Of a DNA stretch of 64,000 bases, positions 1 to 10,462 are shown piece after piece (position 1 is the stretch's first letter; every line of letters begins with the position of its first letter). Below the pieces are notes generated by a model. The model did no database searches. It was not told the origin of the DNA and was given only the letters and a program-made list of their open reading frames with translations. The stretch is from Candidatus Krumholzibacteriota bacterium (GTDB lineage Bacteria; Krumholzibacteriota; Krumholzibacteriia; Krumholzibacteriales; Krumholzibacteriaceae), in NCBI GenBank assembly GCA_016932415.1, contig JAFGCX010000010.1, forward strand, positions 313,641 through 377,640, in the 5' to 3' direction. The position numbers and the translations under genes are program-made.

Positions 1-19
1 TTAAAGAGAGAAGCTGGTA

Positions 20-2161
20 ATGAGTAATAAAACAAGGTTTATCCTGGGACTCCATAATCATCAGCCGGTAGGCAACTTCGATCATGTGATAGAAGACGCC
101 TATGTCAGGGCTTACCTTCCTTTCCTGGATGTGATGAAGGATTATCCCGACATCCCTTTCGCCCTGCATAACAGTGGCATCCTCTGGGACTGGTTTGAGC
201 AGAGACATCCCGAATATCTCGATATGATATCGGCCATGGTCTCGGCCGGCCAGATAGAGTTGATGTCCGCGGGATACTATGAACCGATATTGACAGTCAT
301 ACCTTCGAGGGACAGGTCGGGGCAGTTGTCGATGATGAGTGACTATCTGGAAAAACATTTCAGGATAAGGCCCCGCGGCTGCTGGTTGACTGAAAGGATA
401 TGGGATCCCCATATGCCGGAGACTCTCTCTGCCGCCGGTCTCGAGTATGTGCTGGTGGATGACTCCCATTTCAAATCGACAGGATTCGAACCGGCCCAGC
501 TGAAAGGTTATTTTCTTACCGAGGAAAACGGTTCGTATATCAAGGTCTTTCCGATCGACAAGAACCTCAGGTACCTGATTCCCTTTCATGATCCCGAAGA
601 GACGATGACCTATCTTGGTTCGCTTTCCCGGGAAAGCTCCGGAGGGGAGATAATCGCGGTGCTTGCCGATGACGGCGAGAAATTCGGGTTGTGGACCGGC
701 ACAAATTCGCTCTGCTACGGAGAAAACTGGCTGCGAAGATTCTGCGACGCCCTCCGGGCGAACAACGATTGGCTGGAGACGACGACATTCAGCAGGGTCC
801 TGGATTCGACCGTGGCAAGATCGATCGTATATCTTCCTACAGCTTCGTACGTGGAGATGATGGAGTGGGCGCTGCCTGTCAGGGCGCAGGAATCGTATAA
901 TATCGCCAAAGAGGCGTTGGAAGCGAGCGGATCCTTTCCCGATCCGGCCGAAGCGCTCAGGGGAGGGTTGTGGCGTAATTTTCTGGTCAAATACGAGGAA
1001 AGCAACTGGATGCACAAGCGGATGATCCTCGCGAGCAAGATAGTGGATCAATACGCGGCAGGCCCGGGAAAAGTCAGTATCGCCGAATCGGCGAAGAGGC
1101 ATCTCTATCAGGCCCAGTGCAATTGCGCATACTGGCACGGACTTTTTGGAGGATTGTACCTTCCTCACCTTAGAAGCGCTGTCTTCAGTCATATCATAGC
1201 CGCGGAAAAAATCATCGAGGATGAGACCCGCGGAAAGAAAGAATATATCGATCACGGGATCAGCGATATCGACGGGGACGGGATCGAAGAACTGTCAGTA
1301 TCGACCGGGAAGATAAAACTCTTCATGAAACTTAAAGGCGCGGTGCTGAGAGAGCTTGATCTCAGGGAAGCGCGGTTCAACCTCACTGACACGCTTACGC
1401 GCAGGGAGGAGTATTATCACAGGAAGATCGCCGGGCTGGGCCGAGCGGCGGAAGGTGATGGAGCGATCAGCATACACGAGATGTCTACGGCCAGGGAAGA
1501 AGGACTTGAAAAAAGACTTTTTTACGACAGCGAGCCCCGGGCTTCGCTGGTCGATCATTTTATCGATCCTGCCGCCACCCTCTCTTCCTTCTCGAGATCG
1601 GAGTACAGCGAGAGGGGGGACTTCGCCACTGGAGATTATCTCCTTCAGGTCGAAGGACCGGTCGACCTTCCGGTCTTTCATTTCAGCAGAAAAGGGGAGG
1701 TGATCCAGGGTGAGGGGAGAGTCGATCTCTCCATTGACAAGAGGATCACTCTGCTCGATTCGGGCAGAACCATTGATGTGGAATATTCGATCAAGGCTGG
1801 CGGAAAACTGAAAACGCGGTTTGCCGTGGAAAACGTGATCTCTTTTCTTGCCGGAGATGCTCCCGACAGATTTTTCCTTTTTCCAGGGAGGGACGTCGAG
1901 CAGACGAATCTTGCCTCGACAGGTGAAGAGGCCGGCCTGGGTAATTTTGAGATGAGAGATGAATACCTTCGTCTCGGGGTGATATTCGATTTCGATCCCG
2001 TGGCGCTTTTCTGGAGATTCCCGGTGGAGACGGTCTCCAATTCCGATTCGGGGTACGAGAGGGTCTACCAGGGTTCAGCACTTGTGCCTGTATGGGATCT
2101 GTCTTTATCAGAAGGCGGATCATCCACGATAAGGATCAGGATCCGGACCGGTACTCTCTGA
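20..2161 (+). CDS. Glycoside hydrolase family 57 alpha-glucanotransferase/amylase
   Basis: This 713-residue protein is a GH57 enzyme, a family that cleaves or transfers alpha-1,4-glucan chains (4-alpha-glucanotransferase or alpha-amylase). The N-terminus has the family's first conserved region (HNHQP, residues 12-16). The likely nucleophile Glu125 lies in WLTERIWDP, and the likely acid/base Asp (217 or 218) in ADDGEKFG. The C-terminal half (about residues 420-713) matches the beta-sandwich domains that follow the barrel in glucanotransferase-type members. No signal peptide is visible, so a cytoplasmic role in glycogen or maltodextrin turnover is likely. An AGAGAAG-like ribosome site precedes the ATG. 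The PTS IIC gene starts 35 bases after its stop, suggesting one transcript. Transferase versus hydrolase specificity cannot be settled from sequence. Confidence 0.88.
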   Translation: MSNKTRFILGLHNHQPVGNFDHVIEDAYVRAYLPFLDVMKDYPDIPFALHNSGILWDWFEQRHPEYLDMISAMVSAGQIELMSAGYYEPILTVIPSRDRSGQLSMMSDYLEKHFRIRPRGCWLTERIWDPHMPETLSAAGLEYVLVDDSHFKSTGFEPAQLKGYFLTEENGSYIKVFPIDKNLRYLIPFHDPEETMTYLGSLSRESSGGEIIAVLADDGEKFGLWTGTNSLCYGENWLRRFCDALRANNDWLETTTFSRVLDSTVARSIVYLPTASYVEMMEWALPVRAQESYNIAKEALEASGSFPDPAEALRGGLWRNFLVKYEESNWMHKRMILASKIVDQYAAGPGKVSIAESAKRHLYQAQCNCAYWHGLFGGLYLPHLRSAVFSHIIAAEKIIEDETRGKKEYIDHGISDIDGDGIEELSVSTGKIKLFMKLKGAVLRELDLREARFNLTDTLTRREEYYHRKIAGLGRAAEGDGAISIHEMSTAREEGLEKRLFYDSEPRASLVDHFIDPAATLSSFSRSEYSERGDFATGDYLLQVEGPVDLPVFHFSRKGEVIQGEGRVDLSIDKRITLLDSGRTIDVEYSIKAGGKLKTRFAVENVISFLAGDAPDRFFLFPGRDVEQTNLASTGEEAGLGNFEMRDEYLRLGVIFDFDPVALFWRFPVETVSNSDSGYERVYQGSALVPVWDLSLSEGGSSTIRIRIRTGTL

Positions 2162-2196
2162 CAGGAGCCGATTCGGACGGAAGGGGTTTGAAACTG

Positions 2197-2892
2197 ATGA
2201 ATCCGGTCTTCGCGGTGGCCCTGACAGGTGGGATCCTTGCTCTTGATCAGAGGAGTTCGATCAGGACGATGATCTCGCAGCCGATATCGGCGGGAATACT
2301 GATAGGATCTGTGCTGGGAGCCTGGACTGAAGGACTTCTTGCCGGTGCTCTTTTCCAGATGATATTTCTCGGCCATGTACATTTGCGGGGTAAGGGAACT
2401 CCCGATATTCCTCTCGGTGGGATAGCTGTTTCGGCTCTTTATATACTTGGATCGCGTGGGCTCGGTGGCGACCCGTCAGCGGGCGGTTTTGTCCTTCTCG
2501 CCTCCATCCTGGCGGGGGTCCTTGTGGCGGGGGCGGGGCAGGCTTTCTACAGCTGGTGGGAAAAAGCATCTTCCGGCATCGTGCTGAAAGCAAGAGGCTG
2601 GGCCCTTGATGGCAGGTCGGGAACAGCCGCCACGATCCATCTATCGATGACGGTTATACATTTTCTGTTTGCTTTTCTTCTGCTTTTCGCGGTCATATCG
2701 GCAGGTCCGCCGGTGGTCGGATCTATCGCGCTGCGCCTTCCCGGATCGGTCACGGGAGCTTTCGGACAGCTTCATCTTCTCATACCATTTATCGGGATCG
2801 GTTCGCTTCTGCGGCTGTATGCCGCCAGGTCGCAGGTTTTGTGGTTCGCGTCCGGTTTTTTACTGACTCTTCTTATCGTGACGGTGAGGTGA
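2197..2892 (+). CDS. PTS mannose/fructose/sorbose family transporter subunit IIC
   Basis: This is a strongly hydrophobic protein of 231 residues, the membrane IIC subunit of a mannose-family phosphotransferase system, which with IID forms the sugar channel. The N-terminal stretch GGILALDQRSSIRTMISQP is characteristic of the family (LLALDRR..QTMISQP type). Several membrane segments follow. The open frame extends upstream to 2092 inside the GH57 gene, but the ATG at 2197 starts exactly at the family's N-terminus and is preceded by GGAAGGGG. IID follows 32 bases downstream. IIA and IIB are not in this window and may lie before its start or elsewhere. The transported sugar is inferred from the neighbouring mannose-6-phosphate isomerase, not seen in the protein. 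Confidence 0.87.
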   Translation: MNPVFAVALTGGILALDQRSSIRTMISQPISAGILIGSVLGAWTEGLLAGALFQMIFLGHVHLRGKGTPDIPLGGIAVSALYILGSRGLGGDPSAGGFVLLASILAGVLVAGAGQAFYSWWEKASSGIVLKARGWALDGRSGTAATIHLSMTVIHFLFAFLLLFAVISAGPPVVGSIALRLPGSVTGAFGQLHLLIPFIGIGSLLRLYAARSQVLWFASGFLLTLLIVTVR

Positions 2893-2924
2893 TCCGGCCC
2901 GGGCATTCTCCGCGGTGATGGAAT

Positions 2925-3656
2925 ATGAAGAATAGAACGAGATTGAAAGTGATAGCTGGTATATTTTTTCTTCAGAACTCGAGGAACAGCCGGATACTCG
3001 ATGGTCTCGGGTTTTTCTGCCATCTCCTCCCATTTTTCCGCGAGATAAGTGATGACATGGAGTCGCTGAAGGAGATCTCAGGGCGGCATTCGGAGTATTT
3101 TAACGCCAATCCGATGATCGCTTCATATGTCTCCGGCGCTGTCATGAATCTCGAATCGAGAAGAAAAGCGGGCGAGGATATCCCTGCCGAACGTATAAAA
3201 CGGGTAAAAGAGGCACTTTCATCCGTATTTACGGCAAAAGGGGATTATTTCTTCGAGATCGTGTTAATGCCGTTTGCGTTGACTTTCGGCAGTATTTTTG
3301 CTATGTATAGCTCGTACATAGGTCCGATGATCTTTCTGGTTATCTATAATCTCTATCATCTGAAGTTGAGGATCGGTGGTTGTCGGGTCGGATTGTTACT
3401 TGGTGAGGATGTCGGACGAGGATTCGCCACTACGCTTTTCAGGGAACAGAAGGTCATGCTCGGCGCGGGAGCTTTTGTCTCTGGAGTGTTTTCGGCCCTG
3501 GTCTTTACCCGGGCATGGAGTGCTGGCGGTTCGCGTTTTGTCTTATGGGGAGCGATCGTCGCTCTCGTTCTTATTCTGCTTCGCGGGAAGATAGATGTCC
3601 TGTGGACTGTTTTGGCGCTTTTCCTGGCCACAGCCGGTTTTCTGGTGATCGTTTGA
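2925..3656 (+). CDS. PTS mannose/fructose/sorbose family transporter subunit IID
   Basis: The 243-residue product is the IID partner of the preceding IIC subunit. The N-terminal region (NSRNSRILDGLGFFCHLLPF) and the HSEYFNANPMIASYVSGA segment near residues 55-70 match IID proteins, which usually carry H.EFFN.HP..A. Hydrophobic segments in the C-terminal half (roughly residues 105-140 and 175-243) are membrane helices. It is slightly shorter than typical IID proteins (about 270-290 residues). Together IIC and IID would translocate a hexose while phosphate arrives from HPr through IIA and IIB, which are not encoded here. Confidence 0.87.
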   Translation: MKNRTRLKVIAGIFFLQNSRNSRILDGLGFFCHLLPFFREISDDMESLKEISGRHSEYFNANPMIASYVSGAVMNLESRRKAGEDIPAERIKRVKEALSSVFTAKGDYFFEIVLMPFALTFGSIFAMYSSYIGPMIFLVIYNLYHLKLRIGGCRVGLLLGEDVGRGFATTLFREQKVMLGAGAFVSGVFSALVFTRAWSAGGSRFVLWGAIVALVLILLRGKIDVLWTVLALFLATAGFLVIV

Positions 3657-3709
3657 TTCGATACCATGGATCTCCAGCTTCCAGACCGGGTCTGGCAAGA
3701 AGTAATAAT

Positions 3710-3979
3710 ATGATTTCAGGCAAGGTAAAGGTCACCAACAAGAGAGGGATCCATCTTCGGCTCGCAGGCGAGCTTGTCAAGATGGCAAGCAGGTTCAAAT
3801 CAGAAGTGATGATCGGCAAGGATGAGGATCTGATGAACGCCAAGAGTATTCTCGGAGTGGCGGGACTTGGAGCCGAATTCGGGACTGAACTGCTGCTGAA
3901 CGTCGATGGAGTGGATGAAAAAGAAGCTCTTGATACGCTGATAGACCTTATCGATAATAAATTCTATATGGAAGAGTAG
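3710..3979 (+). CDS. ptsH: Phosphocarrier protein HPr
   Basis: HPr is the small cytoplasmic phosphoryl carrier of the PTS, here 89 residues. The phospho-accepting histidine is residue 15 and the regulatory serine is residue 46, both at the canonical numbering when the ATG at 3710 is used. An upstream extension of the frame to 3515 overlaps IID and is not needed. The active-site loop reads GIHLRLA rather than the usual G(L/I)HARPA, so positions 16 and 18 are both Leu. The Ser46 region NAKSILGVAGLG is of the type recognised by HPr kinase, suggesting regulation by seryl phosphorylation. Enzyme I begins 6 bases after the stop, so the pair is co-transcribed. Confidence 0.92.
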   Translation: MISGKVKVTNKRGIHLRLAGELVKMASRFKSEVMIGKDEDLMNAKSILGVAGLGAEFGTELLLNVDGVDEKEALDTLIDLIDNKFYMEE

Positions 3980-3985
3980 AATAGT

Positions 3986-5794
3986 ATGAAAAAGAAGACC
4001 GATGAAAAAAAAGAGATTATTTTTAACGGTATTCCCGCTGCTCCGGGCATAGCTTTCGGAGAAGTTTTCGTCGTGAATGTCGATGAACTCCCCGTTAATA
4101 ATGAGTCTATCACGGACAAAGAGATCAAGGGCGAGATCGCTGAATTCGAGGATGCCCTCAGGCGTACCGGTGAAGAACTCGGCGAGTTGCATAAAGCGCT
4201 TGCCGCCGAGATGGGGGAAGACCACGCCAAGATACTCGATTCCCATATAATGATCCTTGCCGACGAGATGATGAAGGAAGAGACGAAAGAGTTGATCAGA
4301 GCGGAAAATGCCAATGCCGCCTACGCCTTTACCAGGGTGATAGACAAGACTCTCACCGCTTTTGAACATATGGAAGACCAGTACCTGAAGGAAAGAGCTG
4401 AAGATATAAAGGATGTGAAGAGGCGTGTCATTCGGAATCTGCTCGGGCAGAAGACCGAGGGGATCGCGAATCTGAGGAAGAAAGCGATAATAGTCGCGAA
4501 GACTCTTACTCCTTCAGATACGGTCGGATTCAAGAGAAAATATGTCCTCGCTTTTGTATCGGATACGGGAGGCAGGACATCGCACGCGGCGATAATAGCC
4601 AAATCGATCGGTATTCCAGCCGTAGTAGGGCTCGATCAGTTCAGCAGCCACGCCAAACCTTACGACCAGATCATCGTCGATGGTCTTACAGGTCAGGTAA
4701 TACTCAACCCGACTCCGGAGACTGTCGAGCTTTACAAGGAAGCCCTTCAGAAATTCAAGGAGATCGAAAAAGAACTTCTGACGCTGAAGGATTACGCCGC
4801 TGTCACGCTCGATAACAGGACTATAGAACTCTCCGGCAATATCGAGATGGATGAGGAAGTCGAGAATATAATAGAACACGGCGCTAGAGGGATCGGGCTG
4901 TTCAGGACAGAGTATTTTTTCATGATGAGAGGTACGCTCCCTGGAGAGGAAGAACAGTACAGGTACTACAGGAGCATAGTAAAGAAAGTAGCCCCTGATC
5001 CCGTACTTTTCCGGACTCTTGATATCGGGGGGGACAAGATAGCCAAATGGGTGGATGACAGTGTGGAGAATAATCCTTTCATGGGATGGCGCGGGATCCG
5101 TTTCACACTCTCTCGTAAAGATATATTCAGGACGCAGCTTCGCGCCATCTTCAGAGCGGCGGCTCACGGCAGGGCGAGGATAATGTTCCCGATGGTCTCG
5201 GTCGTTGATGAGGTCCGCCAGGCTATAGCGATCTGCGATGAAGTGAAGGATGACCTGAAAAGGGAGCGATACCAGTATGGCGATGATGTCGAGATCGGGA
5301 TCATGATCGAGACTCCATCTGCCGTCGTCATGGCCGATGTACTGGCCAGGGAAGTCGATTTTTTCAGTATAGGTTCTAACGACCTTGTTCAGTATTCTCT
5401 CGCCGTGGACAGGGGGAACAGCAGGATATCATATCTCTACGACACCCTGCATCCGGCGATCCTCCGCTTTATCAACAGCACCGTGACCGAGGCTCATAAA
5501 GCGGGGATATGGGTGGGGTTATGCGGAGAGATGGTAGCCGACGCAAGGGTGATCGGCACGATACTGCTTATAGGGCTCGGACTCGATGAGTTCAGCGCCA
5601 GCGCGTACCTGATCCCGGAGATCAAGAAGATCATCAGATCGGTGACATATGATGAGACGAGGTCACTGGTAAGGAAAGCCCTGTTGATGTCGACTTCAGG
5701 TGAAGTCATTGAACTGGTAAACAGGTTTATCGAAGATAAACGTCCGGAACTCCTTGAGTATATTCCGAAAGACCCGATCACGGAAAAAAGATAG
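3986..5794 (+). CDS. ptsI: PTS enzyme I (phosphoenolpyruvate-protein phosphotransferase)
   Basis: Enzyme I takes phosphate from phosphoenolpyruvate and passes it to HPr. The 602-residue length is close to the family norm (about 570-590). The phospho-histidine is His200 in GGRTSHAAIIAKSIG, and the C-terminal PEP-binding barrel shows GIGLFRTEYFFM and the FFSIGSNDLVQY block. It is cytoplasmic and would phosphorylate the adjacent HPr. The ATG follows HPr by 6 bases. Nothing suggests loss of function. Confidence 0.96.
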   Translation: MKKKTDEKKEIIFNGIPAAPGIAFGEVFVVNVDELPVNNESITDKEIKGEIAEFEDALRRTGEELGELHKALAAEMGEDHAKILDSHIMILADEMMKEETKELIRAENANAAYAFTRVIDKTLTAFEHMEDQYLKERAEDIKDVKRRVIRNLLGQKTEGIANLRKKAIIVAKTLTPSDTVGFKRKYVLAFVSDTGGRTSHAAIIAKSIGIPAVVGLDQFSSHAKPYDQIIVDGLTGQVILNPTPETVELYKEALQKFKEIEKELLTLKDYAAVTLDNRTIELSGNIEMDEEVENIIEHGARGIGLFRTEYFFMMRGTLPGEEEQYRYYRSIVKKVAPDPVLFRTLDIGGDKIAKWVDDSVENNPFMGWRGIRFTLSRKDIFRTQLRAIFRAAAHGRARIMFPMVSVVDEVRQAIAICDEVKDDLKRERYQYGDDVEIGIMIETPSAVVMADVLAREVDFFSIGSNDLVQYSLAVDRGNSRISYLYDTLHPAILRFINSTVTEAHKAGIWVGLCGEMVADARVIGTILLIGLGLDEFSASAYLIPEIKKIIRSVTYDETRSLVRKALLMSTSGEVIELVNRFIEDKRPELLEYIPKDPITEKR

Positions 5795-5831
5795 AACAGC
5801 ATGGCGGAAAGCCATCTGCTGGAGGGTTTAT

Positions 5832-6908
5832 TTGAACGTCGAACATTCCGCAAGACACTACAGCATCGACCAGGACAGGATGATCGACAAGGTCTTGTCC
5901 CTGCCGGACCAGATGGATGAAGCGTGGGGATCATCGCTCGATTTTGTCCGTGATATCCCAGAACCGCCATCCTCGTTCATAATCAGCGCAATGGGAGGAT
6001 CAGCAATAGGCGGACAGCTGATGAAAGACCTGATAAGACCCGGTTGCCGCAAGAGCCTCCATATCGAGCGGGGGTATTCCCTTCCTTCTTTTGCAGGAAC
6101 CGACACGCCTGTAATCTGTATCAGTTACAGCGGCAACACGGAGGAGGTCATAAGCGCCTTCAGAGAGGCGATTGTCAAGGGATCACCCGTTGCGGTGATA
6201 ACCTCGGGAGGTCTGCTTGCCGATGAAGCCGAGGCTGCGGGAGTCCCACTCCTTAAGATCCCCGGCGGCAATCCTCCCCGTGCTTCTCTTGGTTATCTAT
6301 TCGCGCCGCTTGTCAGGCTGGCGAGCGAATGGAATATTCTCGATATAGATGATGAGGCGTTCGATTCGGTGATGCAAGGCACCAGGAGCCTCCTTGAAAA
6401 ATGCCATCTCGAAGCAGACCTGGCTGGAAACAGCGCGATGCAACTCGCGAAAAGACTTTACGGAAAGACGCCCCTGATCTACAGCGGAGACGGCCTTCTT
6501 GCCGGAGCCGCCTACAGGTGGAAATGCCAGTTCAACGAAAACAGCAAATCAATGGCGTTTTTCAACACTTTCCCGGAGCTTGGCCATAACGAGATCATGG
6601 CCTGGGATTGCCCGGAAAAACTCAGGCAGTATCTTTTTCTTATAATGCTTTGCGACAGGGATGACGATCCCAGGGTGACGAAAAGAATGGAAGCGGCGTA
6701 TTTACTTCTTGAGTCTCTGGCCGGTGGGGCGATAAAGATAGAGAGCTCCGGCGCTGCGGGAGCTGTGGGAAGGTTCGAGCGCCAGTTATCTGCCGTGGTC
6801 CTTGGAGACCTGACAAGCGTTTACCTGGCAGTCGAGTATGGAGTCGACCCCACGCCGATTAAAAAGATCGACGAGTTGAAGGACCTGACAAGATCGGAGT
6901 ATCGATGA
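5832..6908 (+). CDS. Bifunctional phosphoglucose/phosphomannose isomerase
   Basis: This 358-residue protein of the SIS fold belongs to the family that interconverts glucose-6-phosphate, mannose-6-phosphate and fructose-6-phosphate. The SIS signatures are visible: AMGGSAIGGQL near residues 47-57 and ISYSGNTEEV near 97-106. The C-terminal part has FPELGHNEIMAW, typical of the bifunctional PGI/PMI group. I choose the TTG at 5832, preceded by GGAGGG at good spacing; the open frame reaches back to 5754 inside ptsI but that part looks unrelated. Its place behind a mannose-family PTS suggests it converts imported mannose-6-phosphate to fructose-6-phosphate. It overlaps the next gene by 4 bases (ATGA). 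Confidence 0.88.
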   Translation: MNVEHSARHYSIDQDRMIDKVLSLPDQMDEAWGSSLDFVRDIPEPPSSFIISAMGGSAIGGQLMKDLIRPGCRKSLHIERGYSLPSFAGTDTPVICISYSGNTEEVISAFREAIVKGSPVAVITSGGLLADEAEAAGVPLLKIPGGNPPRASLGYLFAPLVRLASEWNILDIDDEAFDSVMQGTRSLLEKCHLEADLAGNSAMQLAKRLYGKTPLIYSGDGLLAGAAYRWKCQFNENSKSMAFFNTFPELGHNEIMAWDCPEKLRQYLFLIMLCDRDDDPRVTKRMEAAYLLLESLAGGAIKIESSGAAGAVGRFERQLSAVVLGDLTSVYLAVEYGVDPTPIKKIDELKDLTRSEYR

Positions 6909-7879
6909 AAGCAGTGATCCCGTTGGCGGGAATCGGGAAAAGGCTTCGTCCGCTGACATATACGATCCCGAAAGCGCTTGTGACGGTTGCGGGCAAACCG
7001 ATCCTAGGACATATCGTCGATTCCCTCGTCTCGATGGGAGTGACGGAGCTTGTTCCGATAATCGGTTATATGGGAGATCAGATAAGGGAATACCTGACGG
7101 ATAATTACGATATCGAAATGAATTTTGTCATTCAGGAAGAGCAGAAAGGGATCGCGCATGCCGTGTCGCTGACTTCGCCGTATGCTGATGATTCTGAACT
7201 GATAATAATTCTTGGAGATACCATCATCGATACCGATCTCTCGAAGGTCCCGCGCTCGGGGGACTGCGTTCTCGGAGTGAGAGAGGTCGAGGATCCGCGC
7301 AGGTTCGGTATATGCGAGGTTTCCGGCGGCAGGATCACCGGGATAGAGGAAAAACCCGATCACCCGAAAAGCAATCTCGCCGTCGTCGGGCTCTATTATT
7401 TCAAAAACTCGTCGCTTCTTTACAGGTCATGCGAATACGTCATCGAAAATGATATCAGGACGAGAGGAGAGTACCAGATCACCGATGCCCTTTCTCACAT
7501 GATCGACAGTGGAGCCGTCTTTGTGCCATATGAGATAGATAACTGGTTCGATTGTGGCAAGGTCGAGACGCTGCTGGAGACTAACAGCACTCTTCTCAAG
7601 GGTAGAAAATCGAGCTATAGCGGAAAGAACACAATAATCATAGACCCATGTTTCATCAGCGACCGATCTGAGATCGTAGATTCCGTGATAGGTCCCGACG
7701 TTACTGTATCCAAAGGATGCAGGATCGAAGGTTCGCTGATACGAGATTCGATAATTAACGAGAATTGCCAGGTCGAAGGAGCAAATCTGGCCGGGAGCGT
7801 GCTGGGAAAAGGCGTGGTTGTCAAAGCAAGACCGGCGCGGCTTAATGTCGGGGATGATTCGCTTGTAGATTTGGATTGA
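6905..7879 (+). CDS. Sugar-phosphate nucleotidyltransferase with C-terminal left-handed helix
   Basis: The 324-residue enzyme belongs to the NTP-transferase family that joins sugar-1-phosphates to nucleotides. The N-terminal signature GIGKRLRPLTYTIPKALV followed by AGKP is intact, and ILGDTIID carries the metal-binding Asp. The last 80 or so residues (from about 245) show hexapeptide-like repeats (IIDPCFISDRSEIVDSVIG...), a left-handed beta-helix as in glucose-1-phosphate thymidylyltransferase-like and mannose-1-phosphate guanylyltransferase-like proteins. Substrate and nucleotide cannot be read from the sequence. Translational coupling to the isomerase (4-base overlap) suggests a role in making activated sugars from the hexose-phosphate pool. 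Confidence 0.82.
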   Translation: MKAVIPLAGIGKRLRPLTYTIPKALVTVAGKPILGHIVDSLVSMGVTELVPIIGYMGDQIREYLTDNYDIEMNFVIQEEQKGIAHAVSLTSPYADDSELIIILGDTIIDTDLSKVPRSGDCVLGVREVEDPRRFGICEVSGGRITGIEEKPDHPKSNLAVVGLYYFKNSSLLYRSCEYVIENDIRTRGEYQITDALSHMIDSGAVFVPYEIDNWFDCGKVETLLETNSTLLKGRKSSYSGKNTIIIDPCFISDRSEIVDSVIGPDVTVSKGCRIEGSLIRDSIINENCQVEGANLAGSVLGKGVVVKARPARLNVGDDSLVDLD

Positions 7880-7941
7880 TCGATAGAGAGAATGTAAGGA
7901 AATATACTGATGCGGTATAAATAATTCCAAGGAGGATGTAA

Positions 7942-9093
7942 ATGGCTGAGAAGCACCTTTTTACTTCAGAATCAGTTACAGAGGGCCATCCGGACAAGGT
8001 CGCCGACCAGATCTCGGACAGTATCGTCGACGCTATACTCAAAGACGATCCAATGGGAAGGATCGCCTGCGAGACTCTCGTCACGACGGGGATGGCTTTT
8101 ATTTCAGGGGAGATACATACGACAGCTTATGTCGATATTCCAACGATAGTGAGATCGGTCATCCATGACATCGGATATGACGAACCTTCTCTAGGTTTCG
8201 CCTCCCAGACTTCCGCAGTGATCACCGCTATTGACGAACAATCGGGTGATATCGCGATGGGTGTAGATACCGGCGGGGCGGGTGACCAGGGGATGATGTT
8301 CGGGTACGCGTGCCATCAGACCGATGTACTGATGCCGATGCCTATTCATCTGGCGCATCTCCTTGTAAAACAGATGGCTGCCGTAAGGAAAGACGGGACT
8401 CTAGGTTACCTCAAACCGGACGGAAAGTCACAGGTCACCATCGAGTACGAAGATAATTTTCCCAGGAAGATCGATACAGTCCTTCTTTCCACTCAGCACA
8501 GTGAAGATGTCTCGATCGACGAGATAAGAAAGGGACTGACGGAAAAGGTAATCGACCCTGTCCTTGCCCCTTTCGACATAGATAAGTCCGATTACAGGAT
8601 ACTGGTCAATCCGACCGGGCGATTCGTCAGGGGTGGCCCGATGGCCGACACCGGTCTTACCGGCCGCAAGATAATCGTTGATACTTACGGAGGTTTCGGT
8701 AGTCACGGGGGAGGTGCCTTTTCAGGAAAGGATCCGACAAAGGTCGACCGTTCCGCGTCGTACGCCGCGAGGCATGTGGCAAAGAATATAGTGGGCGCCG
8801 CTCTTGCCGACGAGTGCGAGGTACAGATCGCGTACGCCATCGGTGTCGCCGAACCGGTATCGGTGATGATCGAGACTTTCGGCACTGGAAAGATATCTGA
8901 TGAGAAGCTTACAAAGATCGTCAGGGAACTCTTTGATCTTACCCCCCGGGGAATAATAGAGCGTCTTGATCTGCGACGGGATATCTACCGGCAGACGGCT
9001 GCTTATGGACATTTCGGACGCGAAGGATCTGATTTTACATGGGAAAAGCTCGACTATACCGATGCGTTGAAGTCGAAGCTCCAGGATCGTTGA
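7942..9093 (+). CDS. metK: S-adenosylmethionine synthase
   Basis: MetK makes S-adenosylmethionine from methionine and ATP. At 383 residues it has the usual length. Diagnostic blocks are [18 protein letters not shown] at the N-terminus, [12 protein letters not shown] near residue 113, and [17 protein letters not shown] near residue 255. A strong ribosome site (AAGGAGG) precedes the ATG. The 62-base spacer after the previous gene contains a TATAAA box at 7916-7921 that could be a -10 element, but no good -35 is seen and there is no room for a SAM riboswitch. ahcY follows 24 bases downstream, so both halves of the methyl cycle are linked. Confidence 0.97.
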   Translation: MAEKHLFTSESVTEGHPDKVADQISDSIVDAILKDDPMGRIACETLVTTGMAFISGEIHTTAYVDIPTIVRSVIHDIGYDEPSLGFASQTSAVITAIDEQSGDIAMGVDTGGAGDQGMMFGYACHQTDVLMPMPIHLAHLLVKQMAAVRKDGTLGYLKPDGKSQVTIEYEDNFPRKIDTVLLSTQHSEDVSIDEIRKGLTEKVIDPVLAPFDIDKSDYRILVNPTGRFVRGGPMADTGLTGRKIIVDTYGGFGSHGGGAFSGKDPTKVDRSASYAARHVAKNIVGAALADECEVQIAYAIGVAEPVSVMIETFGTGKISDEKLTKIVRELFDLTPRGIIERLDLRRDIYRQTAAYGHFGREGSDFTWEKLDYTDALKSKLQDR

Positions 9094-9096
9094 TAA

Positions 9097-10374
<1,278 letters not shown>

Positions 10375-10405
10375 TCCTGTACCGGGCGCAGACAGATGAA
10401 GACTG

Positions 10406-10462
10406 CCGCAGCAGGCGATCGGGACGGGAAGATATCTGTTCCGTCACCGGCTGCGGTTTTTT
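10406..10462 (+). terminator. Probable intrinsic terminator of metK-ahcY
   Basis: CCGCAGC (10406-10412) can pair with GCTGCGG (10450-10456), enclosing an inner stem of GACGG with CCGTC. Six Ts follow directly at 10457-10462. The T-run overlaps the stop codon of the convergent GWxTD gene (10461-10463), so the two genes share this end. No matching T-run is present on the minus strand, so it appears to act in one direction. The outer loop is long, which lowers confidence. Confidence 0.55.

Noticed and set aside
7880-7941. SAM riboswitch before metK
   Set aside because: Only 62 bases and no matching stems are present.
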